Positions 35,526 through 43,764 of a DNA stretch of 64,000 nucleotides are shown here, one piece after another. Location of the stretch: positions 94,161 to 158,160 of the forward strand of contig JAHEFB010000001.1 in assembly GCA_024640405.1 (NCBI GenBank), written 5' to 3'. The DNA comes from Alphaproteobacteria bacterium. Its GTDB lineage: Bacteria > Pseudomonadota > Alphaproteobacteria > Rhizobiales > Aestuariivirgaceae. The notes under the pieces were generated by a model. That model ran no database searches and was not told the origin of the DNA. It saw only the letters and a program-made list of their open reading frames with translations. The stretch's first letter is position 1. Each line of letters opens with the position of its first letter. The position numbers were made by a program, and so were the translations under genes.

Positions 35526-36360
35526 GCGTGTTGATCATGCCACTTTGACACATTGCAATCATACGCCGCGCACACAGCCGGAAGGCAGGCGCGATTCAGA
35601 AGCATTTCTGATTGGCCTCGGAGACAGGGTGCGAGCGGAACGAAAGACGCGAGGACTGTCCCGGCGGGTGCTGTCAGGAATTTCCGGGGTATCAGAGCGT
35701 TATCTCGCCCAGCTGGAAACCGGGTCCGGCAATATCTCCATTGTGCTGCTGCGCGACATTGCGATGTCGCTGGGTGTGACGCTGGAGAATTTGGTTTGCG
35801 AAACACGATCGCTTCCGGATGGCCATACAGGACGCGGGCAGCGCATTGCACTTGTGGGATTGCGCGGGGCCGGCAAATCGACACTGGGATTTAGTCTTGC
35901 CCGTTCTCTCGACATGCCGTTTGTGGAGCTGAATGACGAAATTGAACGCAGCAGCGGACTACCTGTTTCGGAAATATTCAACCTCTATGGCCAGGAAGGT
36001 TACCGCAAGCTGGAAGCAGACGCCCTCGAGACCATTTCGGAAAGGCACAAGAGTGTTGTACTGGCCGTCGCCGGCGGCATTGTCGGTGATGACGAAGCCT
36101 ATAATTGCCTGTTACGCGATTTTCACACGATCTGGCTCAAGGCAAGTGCTGAAGAGCACATGAACCGGGTTCGGGCCCAGGGCGATGTGCGGCCAATGGA
36201 AGGTAATCCCGCAGCCATGCTGCAACTGCGCAAGCTGCTTGACGAACGCAATGCCGACTATGCCAGGTCGCACTTCAGCCTGAATACCTCAGGTCGTGCA
36301 CCCGACGTGGCACATGAAAGTCTGGTCAAACTGGTTCGCCAGCAAATACTTGCCGGATAA
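35509..36360 (+). CDS. boxR: BoxR-type regulator: HTH fused to a shikimate-kinase-like domain
   Basis: 283 residues. Residues about 30-95 form an XRE-type helix-turn-helix (RKTRGLSRRVLSGISGVSERY, quoted as TRGLSRRVLSGISGVSE). From about 110 the protein resembles shikimate kinase, with P-loop GLRGAGKST near 117, a domain that in BzdR/BoxR binds benzoyl-CoA instead of shikimate. It should repress the box operon until benzoyl-CoA accumulates. It overlaps boxA by 17 bases. The TGCA repeats before boxC are its likely target. Confidence 0.93.
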   Translation: MLKPTERVDHATLTHCNHTPRTQPEGRRDSEAFLIGLGDRVRAERKTRGLSRRVLSGISGVSERYLAQLETGSGNISIVLLRDIAMSLGVTLENLVCETRSLPDGHTGRGQRIALVGLRGAGKSTLGFSLARSLDMPFVELNDEIERSSGLPVSEIFNLYGQEGYRKLEADALETISERHKSVVLAVAGGIVGDDEAYNCLLRDFHTIWLKASAEEHMNRVRAQGDVRPMEGNPAAMLQLRKLLDERNADYARSHFSLNTSGRAPDVAHESLVKLVRQQILAG

Positions 36361-36416
36361 GGCCTGGCTACCTATTCTTCCGCCATCTCAGCGATATGTT
36401 TTTTGGAGCGAATGAC

Positions 36417-37934
36417 ATGACGGCACCCGCCGCAATACGGCTTGATGAATCAGACAATGTGGCGACTGCGGTCAAGGCACTGGAAGCAGGAGAGGAAGTG
36501 TTTGGCATTACAGCCACAGAAAGGGTTGCACGCGGCCACAAGATTGCTCTTCGACCCATCAGTGCCGGTGGACCGGTAACAAAATACGGCCAGTTCATTG
36601 GAACTGCCTCAAGCGACATTGCAGCCGGTATGCACGTCCATACCCAAAACGTGGATTTTGCCAGCACATCGCAAACTTATGAGTTCTCTACTGCTGTTCG
36701 TGAAATGCCAATGGTTGATGCTGCAAAACGGGCAACTTTTGAAGGGATTCGCCGTGACAATGGCAAGGTCGGGACGCGCAACTACATCGCCATCATCACC
36801 TCGGTAAACTGTTCCGCGACCGCAGCCCGCATGATCGCCGACCACTTTACGCCGGCCGAACTTGCCGATTATCCGAATGTCGACGGGGTCGTTGCATTCG
36901 TGCATGGAACCGGCTGCGGCATGGCGGATTCCGGTGACGGGTTTGATGCACTGCAGCGGGTCATGTGGGGCTATACCCGTCACCCGAACCACGCTGGCGT
37001 GCTGATGGTCGGGCTGGGCTGTGAAATGAACCAAATCGACTGGCTGCTGGAGGCATACGGCCTTGAAAGAGGCCCGCGTTTTCAGACCATGAACATCCAG
37101 GATGTTGCCGGCCTGCGTCGCACAATCGAAGTCGGTATTGCCAAGGTCAGGGAAATGCTGCCTGAGGCTGACAAGGCGGTTCGCGAGCCGTGTCCGGCGT
37201 CTGAATTGATGGTGGCGCTGCAATGTGGCGGATCGGACGCATGGTCGGGTATTACGGCCAATCCGGCGCTGGGATATGCATGTGATTTGCTGGTGGCGCA
37301 GGGTGGAACCGGTGTGCTGGCGGAAACACCGGAAATCTACGGGGCGGAGCACCTGCTTACCCGCAGGGCTGCCACGCCGGAAATCGGGCGCAAACTGATA
37401 GACCGGATCAACTGGTGGCAGGACTATGTGGACCGCAACAATGGTTCGCTCGACAACAATCCCACACCAGGTAACAAGAAGGGTGGCCTCACCACCATTC
37501 TAGAAAAGTCACTTGGTGCTGCCGCCAAAGGCGGCACGTCACCCCTGAACGGCGTCTACAGATATGCAGAACCGGTCACTGCGCGGGGGTTCACCTTTAT
37601 GGACAGTCCCGGTTATGATCCGGTGTCGGTAACCGGTCAAATTGCATCGGGCTGCAACCTGGTGACGTTCACTACGGGACGCGGATCGGCATTTGGCTCA
37701 AAACCGGCCCCTACACTGAAGATTGCCACCAATTCGGAACTTGCCGCACGCATGCCGGAAGACATGGATATCGACGCCGGCCGCATCCTGAGCGGTGAGG
37801 CCAGTGTGGAGCAGGTGGGGGAGGAGATTTTCCGGGCCTGGTTGCGTCTGGCATCGGGAGAAGGATCATTGTCTGAACGTCAGGGGCTTGGTGATCACGA
37901 GTTCGTGCCCTGGCAAATAGGCGCCACAATGTGA
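36417..37934 (+). CDS. UxaA/GarD family sugar-acid dehydratase (altronate dehydratase-like)
   Basis: 505 residues from ATG 36417, which has GGAG 8 bases upstream; ATG 36396 has none. An N-terminal SAF-like domain (about 1-90, with VARGHKIALRPI) precedes the UxaA catalytic part, with FVHGTGCGMA, NPNHAGVLMVGLGCE-like CE residues and CGGSDAWSGITANPALG. These enzymes dehydrate hexonates such as altronate or galactarate to 2-keto-3-deoxy acids. It follows boxR by 56 bases on the same strand but is not part of the known benzoate route. Confidence 0.85.
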   Translation: MTAPAAIRLDESDNVATAVKALEAGEEVFGITATERVARGHKIALRPISAGGPVTKYGQFIGTASSDIAAGMHVHTQNVDFASTSQTYEFSTAVREMPMVDAAKRATFEGIRRDNGKVGTRNYIAIITSVNCSATAARMIADHFTPAELADYPNVDGVVAFVHGTGCGMADSGDGFDALQRVMWGYTRHPNHAGVLMVGLGCEMNQIDWLLEAYGLERGPRFQTMNIQDVAGLRRTIEVGIAKVREMLPEADKAVREPCPASELMVALQCGGSDAWSGITANPALGYACDLLVAQGGTGVLAETPEIYGAEHLLTRRAATPEIGRKLIDRINWWQDYVDRNNGSLDNNPTPGNKKGGLTTILEKSLGAAAKGGTSPLNGVYRYAEPVTARGFTFMDSPGYDPVSVTGQIASGCNLVTFTTGRGSAFGSKPAPTLKIATNSELAARMPEDMDIDAGRILSGEASVEQVGEEIFRAWLRLASGEGSLSERQGLGDHEFVPWQIGATM

Positions 37935-37941
37935 AGCCTAT

Positions 37942-39186
37942 ATGGCTCGCATGAAAAATGCTGTTGCAGCCATAGTCGCGGTTTTGACGCTGGGATCTGT
38001 AGCCGGTGCCCAGGAGATGACCGGCGAGCAGATGTTCCGGCAAAACTGGACCAGTGCGGAAACCGCATCTGACGGCTTGGGCCCGATCTACAATGAAGCG
38101 TCCTGTCATGCCTGCCACTGGTTCGGTGGCGGGGCGAGAATTCGTATCAGACCCGATGGCGAGGTGGCGGGTGCAGGGGTCTTGCTGCGCCACACTTTCA
38201 TAGATGGCACCGGCGATCCACATTATGGGGTGCAGCTTCAGAACAAGGCAGTCGCAGGTGTCAGGCCGGAGGGTGTGGCTGATCTTACCGCATTGCAGGT
38301 CGGGAGCGGCCTGACCCGGTTCCTGGCTTCGGTTCGCTTTGCAAGCGGGCCTGGGCGAACCGCCGACATTACCATGTCATTGCGGGCAGCGCCTGCGCTT
38401 GATTCAACCGGACTGGTTGCACAGGTGTCGGACACGGCCATCATCAGGGGGGCCGACTCACAGGACAAGAACGGTGACGGTATATCCGGCAGGGTGCACC
38501 TGTTGCAGGTGCCGGGCGAAAAACCGAAAATTGGCCGATTTAACTGGAAGGCGACGAGCGCACGAGTTGAAGACCAGGTCGCCAATGCACTTTGGTTCGA
38601 TATGGGATTGACTTCATCGCGTCATCCGGCACCGCAGGGCGAGTGCACACTTCGCCAGCATGATTGTCTTGCGGCGTCGGGTAGCCAGTCTCCGGATCTG
38701 GCTCTCGATTTTGACAATGGCCGGATAGAATTACTGGCAGATCACGTGCGGTCACTGGGCCTGCAGGCAAAACTGCCCGATGCGCCGCGAAGCTTTACGG
38801 ATGCAGGATGCAGTTCCTGCCACAAGCCCGTCATGGCTGCGAAAGCCGGCGGGTCGGTGTCTCTTTATTCCGATTTGTTGCTGCACGATATGGGCGACGA
38901 CCTGACATCATATGGCGGGGAAGGGGCTGCCTTGCCGACAGAGTGGCGAACCACGCCCTTGATCGGATTTAGAGGCAGCATTGCAGATCACCGCCTGCTG
39001 CATGACGGACGGGCGGCAAATATAGATGAAGCGATTCTCTGGCATGGCGGAGAAGCGCAAGCATCGCGCGATGCGTACCTTGCGCTGCCTGTTTCGGAAA
39101 AACTCAAACTGACATCATTTGTTCTGACGCTTATGTCATCCATGCCCGTACCCACCAGAACAACAACGGTTCAAGAGAACCGATAA
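37942..39186 (+). CDS. Di-haem DUF1111 cytochrome (thiol-oxidoreductase-like)
   Basis: 414 residues with a Sec signal peptide (about 1-23, ending VAGA). Two c-type haem sites are visible: CHACH near residue 55 and CSSCH in the C-terminal third (CSSCHKPV). The overall layout is that of DUF1111 periplasmic di-haem proteins, distant relatives of MauG-type peroxidases. It could take electrons from a periplasmic oxidoreductase such as the PQQ dehydrogenase encoded next. Electron donor and reaction are unknown. Confidence 0.85.
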   Translation: MARMKNAVAAIVAVLTLGSVAGAQEMTGEQMFRQNWTSAETASDGLGPIYNEASCHACHWFGGGARIRIRPDGEVAGAGVLLRHTFIDGTGDPHYGVQLQNKAVAGVRPEGVADLTALQVGSGLTRFLASVRFASGPGRTADITMSLRAAPALDSTGLVAQVSDTAIIRGADSQDKNGDGISGRVHLLQVPGEKPKIGRFNWKATSARVEDQVANALWFDMGLTSSRHPAPQGECTLRQHDCLAASGSQSPDLALDFDNGRIELLADHVRSLGLQAKLPDAPRSFTDAGCSSCHKPVMAAKAGGSVSLYSDLLLHDMGDDLTSYGGEGAALPTEWRTTPLIGFRGSIADHRLLHDGRAANIDEAILWHGGEAQASRDAYLALPVSEKLKLTSFVLTLMSSMPVPTRTTTVQENR

Positions 39187-39220
39187 AGTTGCTCTGGCAC
39201 TTTGGAAACAATCAGTTTTA

Positions 39221-39249
39221 TGGCCTTTGATTGGTTCAATCAAAAGCCA
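39221..39249. terminator. Hairpin between DUF1111 and PQQ dehydrogenase genes
   Basis: Arms TGGCCTTTGATT (39221-39232) and AATCAAAAGCCA (39238-39249) pair at 11 of 12 positions around a 5-base loop. No T-run follows on the plus strand, so this may be a factor-assisted terminator, a processing or stability element, or an operator. Confidence 0.35.
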
Positions 39250-39272
39250 CACTGATCTTGAGGAGACTGATC

Positions 39273-40388
39273 ATGAAAGGTTTTGCATTGGGCCTGAGCC
39301 TGCTGGCAGCGAGTGCGCTTCCGGCGTTTGCCGAGGTGCACCAGACGCAGGATTATGAACTGGACGTTGAAACCCTGGTGGACGGGCTGGATGCACCTTG
39401 GTCGCTGGCGTTCCTGCCCGATGGCAGGATGTTGATCGGTGAACGTTCCGGGCGTCTCAGCATCGCGCCTGCCAACGGCGGCGAACCGGCAGCTGTCGAA
39501 GGGGTTGAAGGCGTTTCGGCCGGTGGCCAGGGAGGGTTGCACGGGATTGCGCTGGCGCCGGATTTCGAGACCTCGGGCACAATGTTCTACTGCCACGCCT
39601 CGTCATACGGGGGAGGCAGGGGAACGGTGGTATCGCGAGCCCATCTAGATTTGGCAGCCAATCATCTGGAGAACGTTACCCGGATATTTGAACAGACCCC
39701 GGTTGGTGCAACCGGACGGCACTTTGGTTGTCGTCTGATCTTTGATCGCGATGGCATGTTGTTTGTGACAACGGGAGATCGCGGCAACAAGTCCGACCTG
39801 GCACAGGACCCGTCAACCGGGATCGGAAAAGTCATTCGGATTGATGAAGATGGCAATGCGCCGCCTGATAACCCGCGACTTGACGGGTGGGACAAGCGGG
39901 TGTGGTCGATCGGGCATCGCAACATACAGGGCGCGGCGCTGCACCCTGCAAGCGGCGAGTTGTGGACGGCCGAACATGGTGCCCGTGGGGGAGATGAAAT
40001 CAACAATCCGCAGCCAGGCCTGAACTATGGCTGGCCGGTCATCACCTATGGCATCGACTATTCAGGCGCAAAAATTGGCGAAGGTACCCACAAGGAAGGC
40101 ATGGAGCAGCCGGTTCACTATTGGGATCCTTCCATCGCGCCGTCCGGGTTGATGATCTACTCTGGTGACGGTTTCCCCAAGTGGAAGGGCAACTATTTTG
40201 TCGGCGCCCTGGCCGGTGCCGCGGTTTCGCGGCTGGTCTATTCGGATGGAAAGTTTGTGTCAGAGGAACGAATTCTGCAGGACCTTGGAGAGCGCATCCG
40301 CGACGTGGTTCAGGGGCCTGACGGGCTGGTTTACCTGTTGACCGACAATTTCGACGGGCGTGTGCTCAGATTGAAGATAGCCGAGTGA
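39273..40388 (+). CDS. PQQ-dependent periplasmic sugar dehydrogenase (YliI/Asd type)
   Basis: 371 residues from ATG 39273, preceded by GAGGAG; the open frame extends further upstream but the signal peptide (about 1-21, ending AFA) begins here. The beta-propeller blocks LDAPWSLAFLPDGRMLI, GGQGGLHGIALAPDF, GHRNIQGAALHP and WTAEHGARGGDEIN are those of soluble aldose dehydrogenase YliI and GdhB, with PQQ and calcium binding. It oxidises aldoses to lactones in the periplasm. No PQQ synthesis genes are in the window. Confidence 0.9.
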   Translation: MKGFALGLSLLAASALPAFAEVHQTQDYELDVETLVDGLDAPWSLAFLPDGRMLIGERSGRLSIAPANGGEPAAVEGVEGVSAGGQGGLHGIALAPDFETSGTMFYCHASSYGGGRGTVVSRAHLDLAANHLENVTRIFEQTPVGATGRHFGCRLIFDRDGMLFVTTGDRGNKSDLAQDPSTGIGKVIRIDEDGNAPPDNPRLDGWDKRVWSIGHRNIQGAALHPASGELWTAEHGARGGDEINNPQPGLNYGWPVITYGIDYSGAKIGEGTHKEGMEQPVHYWDPSIAPSGLMIYSGDGFPKWKGNYFVGALAGAAVSRLVYSDGKFVSEERILQDLGERIRDVVQGPDGLVYLLTDNFDGRVLRLKIAE

Positions 40389-40400
40389 GCAAAACTGGCA

Positions 40401-41342
40401 TCAGGTTTTTTTCTTCCGGAACACAGCGCAGTGATCCTTGATCTCAAAACGCGGGGTTATGATTGCCACATCATGGCTCGGCTTGGCGAAATCCTCCGGT
40501 TTGGCGCCTTCAAACACTTCCATGAATGCAATGCTGAGCAGACGCTTCGGGTCGTCACTTTTCACCAGCGCGCCGACGCCCCAGTCTGTTCTGGTGTGGC
40601 CGGCACCGGCGATCAGGACTGCCCCGTCCTTGTTGGCAGGATCGAGCAATGCGCTTGCCATGACATGATCGCGGGCACGCTGAATGTCGGCCATCAGCGG
40701 AAGAACCGTATCGGGCAGCATATTGCAATGTGCTTCCGCAATGTCTTCGAGAAAAGCCTTGCCGACCTCGGCCTCAACAGCAACGTTCAAGCCGAGCTTG
40801 CGACGTTCATCTTCGCTCAGTCTTGAACCCACCCGGCCACCCAGGCGACGAACGGTGCTCTTCTCAAGATTGCCTGCCAGCAGGGTGAGGTTGTGCTTCA
40901 GGGCAATTTCAAACACCGGTCTGTACATGGCAAAATCAGGCCATCCGCTTTTACCCCATTCGAGCCGATCAGCAATGTCGTCTGCGCCGGATGGCGGATT
41001 GGCCTTGAAGTAATCCAGCACCGGTTGCTGGGCGCGGGTAATCATTTCAACAACAACCGCCGGGCGGCGCCCCTGATCGACCATGTATTGCAGAATTTCC
41101 GCCTGAAGACGGTGGTGATCCGGATTGGTGTGGATTTCACCCAACAGCACGAACTGTGCCTGTGCGGCCCGGTTTTTTACCTGATCCAGCGTTAGCTGCT
41201 GACTGTCCGGTTTGGAGAAGATCTTTCCAACCAGCTCATGATCGCGAAAATGGGCAGATTGCCAGCCACTGCCGGCAAATACACCTGATGGCGATGCCAG
41301 CACGCCGAACAAAGTCAACATAGCAAGAAGTGTCGGACGCAT
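40401..41342 (-). CDS. ChaN-like (haem-uptake / Tiki superfamily) lipoprotein-like protein
   Basis: 313 residues with an N-terminal signal peptide (about 1-23). VLLGEIHTNPDHHRLQAEIL and VVVEMITRAQQPVL near the start, and GAGHTRTDWGVG near the end, match the ChaN/DUF399 family, whose fold is also that of the Tiki/PrgY metalloproteases. ChaN binds haem in Campylobacter. No lipobox cysteine is visible, so it is probably free in the periplasm. It is convergent with the PQQ dehydrogenase gene 12 bases away. Confidence 0.82.
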   Translation of the reverse strand: MRPTLLAMLTLFGVLASPSGVFAGSGWQSAHFRDHELVGKIFSKPDSQQLTLDQVKNRAAQAQFVLLGEIHTNPDHHRLQAEILQYMVDQGRRPAVVVEMITRAQQPVLDYFKANPPSGADDIADRLEWGKSGWPDFAMYRPVFEIALKHNLTLLAGNLEKSTVRRLGGRVGSRLSEDERRKLGLNVAVEAEVGKAFLEDIAEAHCNMLPDTVLPLMADIQRARDHVMASALLDPANKDGAVLIAGAGHTRTDWGVGALVKSDDPKRLLSIAFMEVFEGAKPEDFAKPSHDVAIITPRFEIKDHCAVFRKKKT

Positions 41343-41481
41343 TATAATTCTCCAAAAAACCTGTCTGCCGGATGGTAACTACATTGAAATGATGGGCAAC
41401 AGATGACACGCTTGCGTTAGCGAAGCGTATGATCGGGAGCAGCGATCGGATTGTCAGTCAGTGTAGGGGTAAATACACATC

Positions 41482-42729
41482 ATGTTGAGATCAAATCAGA
41501 GAACGGATCGCGGCCGTCTGTGGGATACGCTCATGGAGATGGCCAAGATCGGACCCGGCGTGGCAGGCGGCAACAATCGGCAAACCCTGACTGATGACGA
41601 CAAGCTGGGGCGCGACCTGTTCGATCACTGGTGCCGGCAGGCTGGACTGACCGTGAGTGTGGACAGGATGGGCACCATGTTTGCACGGCGAGCGGGCGCG
41701 GACGAAACCTTGCCGCCAGTGATGATGGGATCGCATCTGGACACCCAGCCCACAGGTGGAAAGTTTGACGGCGTGCTGGGGGTGCTGGCGGGTCTTGAGG
41801 TGGTCCGCAGCCTTAACGAGATGGGCATCAGGACCAGGCACCCGATTGAAGTGGTCAACTGGACGAATGAAGAAGGTGCACGATTTGCACCTGCCATTCT
41901 TGCGTCAGCCGTGTTTGCCGGAAAGATGTCACTGGAAGACGCCTACGCTCTAACCGATGATGAAGGCAAGACCTTCGGCGGCGAACTGTCCCGCATTGGA
42001 TACAAGGGCGAAAACCCGGTCGGCGACCGGCCCATCAAGGCAATGTTCGAGCTGCATATCGAGCAAGGTCCAATTCTGGAAGCCGAGGGACTGGAACTTG
42101 GCGTTGTCAGCCATGCTCAGGGTCTTCGCTGGATCGAGTTTACGCTGACGGGATATGAATGCCACACCGGAACCACACCCATGCCGGTCCGGCGAAATGC
42201 TCTTGTGGGCGCCGCGCGCGCAGTTGAACTGGTCAACAAGGTGGCGCTTGATTTTGAACCCGATGCAGTGGCGACCGTCGGGTATCTCAATGTATCGCCG
42301 AATTCCCGCAACATCGTTCCTGGCAGCGTCACGTTCTGCGTGGATATGCGAAATCCTTCGCTGGAAGACCTGAAGGACATGGAGACTGCCATCGTCACCG
42401 GTGTTGAACAGATCGCCGACGACCTGAAACTGGATTGTACGTCACAGGAAGTTGGCGCCTATGATCCGGTGGTGTTTGACGAGGACTGCGTGTCAGCGGT
42501 CAGAAACGCAGCGGAACAACTTGGCTATTCCCACAAGGATATGGTGTCCGGGGCTGGCCACGATGCCTGTCACATTGCAGCGGTTGCCCCGACCGCCATG
42601 ATTTTCTGCCCGTGTGTCGGTGGCATCAGTCACAATGAAGCAGAAGAAATAACACCTGAGTGGGCGGCCGCGGGAGCTGATGTTCTGCTTCATGCCGTGG
42701 TTGCGACCGCCGGCGTCGTTGAGGAGTGA
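41482..42729 (+). CDS. M20 hydrolase of N-carbamoyl-L-amino acid hydrolase / allantoate amidohydrolase type
   Basis: 415 residues. The metal-site motifs are clear: MGSHLDTQPTGGKFDGVLG (His and Asp), NEEGARFAPAILASA (Glu), FELHIEQGP (His) and SGAGHDACHIA near the end. This is the amidase/hydantoinase subfamily (HyuC, beta-ureidopropionase, allantoate amidohydrolase), which removes a carbamoyl group giving an amino acid, CO2 and ammonia. It begins a run of four tightly packed genes, with the HDAC-like gene 6 bases further on. Confidence 0.9.
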   Translation: MLRSNQRTDRGRLWDTLMEMAKIGPGVAGGNNRQTLTDDDKLGRDLFDHWCRQAGLTVSVDRMGTMFARRAGADETLPPVMMGSHLDTQPTGGKFDGVLGVLAGLEVVRSLNEMGIRTRHPIEVVNWTNEEGARFAPAILASAVFAGKMSLEDAYALTDDEGKTFGGELSRIGYKGENPVGDRPIKAMFELHIEQGPILEAEGLELGVVSHAQGLRWIEFTLTGYECHTGTTPMPVRRNALVGAARAVELVNKVALDFEPDAVATVGYLNVSPNSRNIVPGSVTFCVDMRNPSLEDLKDMETAIVTGVEQIADDLKLDCTSQEVGAYDPVVFDEDCVSAVRNAAEQLGYSHKDMVSGAGHDACHIAAVAPTAMIFCPCVGGISHNEAEEITPEWAAAGADVLLHAVVATAGVVEE

Positions 42730-42735
42730 GCCACA

Positions 42736-43764
42736 ATGCAAGTCGTCCGTAGCAATGATCACCTGAAGCATTTTCCGAAGGGCGAACTGTCGGGCGGTCT
42801 GTTTGTCCGCCCGTACGAATGCCCCGAACGCTGGCAACACATTATGGATCGTCTTGAGGCGCGTGGTTTCAGCGACTTTGCCGACCCCGCAGCGCTGGAC
42901 ATGGGATCGGTGCGGCAGATTCACGATGCAGGGTTTCTGGAGTTTCTGGAAACTGCCTGGGACCAGTGGGTTAAAGAGGGTTATGAAGGTGAAGTCCTGG
43001 CAACCTGCTTTCCGGCACGGCGTATGCAGGTTCGTAAGCCGGAGCAAATTGACGGGCTTGTCGGTTATTATGCACTGGCGGTGGAAACGGCCATAACGTC
43101 TGGTACCTGGGCGGCCGCGCAGGCCAGTGCCGCAATTGCCCAGACGGCGCAGCGTATCGTATCCGGTGGCGCGCAATCGGCTTTCGCCCTGTGCCGGCCG
43201 CCGGGCCATCATGCGGCGAAGGACATGTATGGCGGGTATTGTTTCCTGAACAATGCGGCAATTGCCGCGCAGATGTTTTTGAACGACGGTGCAAAACGCG
43301 TTGCCATCCTTGATCCCGATTTCCACCACGGCAATGGCACACAGGACATTTTCTATGATCGCGATGATGTGCTGTTCGTGTCGCTGCACGGTGCGCCGGA
43401 ACATGCGTTTCCGCATTTTCTGGGATATGAAGATGAAACCGGTGCGGGCAAGGGTGAGGGGTTCACTGCGAATTACGCGATGCCGCCCGGCACCGGGTAC
43501 GATAAATGGGGCAGCGCAATGGATGATGCCATCGGCCGGATTGCGGACTATTCACCGGATGCACTTGTGGTGTCGCTTGGCGTTGATACGTTTGAACGTG
43601 ATCCGATCAGCTTCTTCAGGCTCCAGTCCGATGATTTCACCGACTATGGCGGACGGATTGCAAAGCTGAAACTGCCGACGCTGTTTTGCATGGAGGGTGG
43701 TTATGCCGTGGAAGAAATCGGTGTCAACACAGTGAATGTACTTGAAGGCTTTGAAAATGGCTGA
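42736..43764 (+). CDS. Histone-deacetylase-like amidohydrolase (acetylpolyamine deacetylase type)
   Basis: 342 residues, arginase/deacetylase fold. LCRPPGHHA holds the tandem catalytic histidines, YCFLNNAAIAAQ follows, DPDFHHGNGTQDIF has the zinc Asp and His, and SLGVDTFERDP the second zinc Asp. Bacterial members near amino acid catabolism genes often deacetylate polyamines or act on other short amides. Its stop lies inside the next gene (8-base overlap). Confidence 0.9.
   Translation: MQVVRSNDHLKHFPKGELSGGLFVRPYECPERWQHIMDRLEARGFSDFADPAALDMGSVRQIHDAGFLEFLETAWDQWVKEGYEGEVLATCFPARRMQVRKPEQIDGLVGYYALAVETAITSGTWAAAQASAAIAQTAQRIVSGGAQSAFALCRPPGHHAAKDMYGGYCFLNNAAIAAQMFLNDGAKRVAILDPDFHHGNGTQDIFYDRDDVLFVSLHGAPEHAFPHFLGYEDETGAGKGEGFTANYAMPPGTGYDKWGSAMDDAIGRIADYSPDALVVSLGVDTFERDPISFFRLQSDDFTDYGGRIAKLKLPTLFCMEGGYAVEEIGVNTVNVLEGFENG

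Noticed and set aside
42493..43416. Minus-strand open frame of 307 codons
   Set aside because: Antisense to the M20 hydrolase and HDAC-like genes, both of which have clear catalytic motifs.
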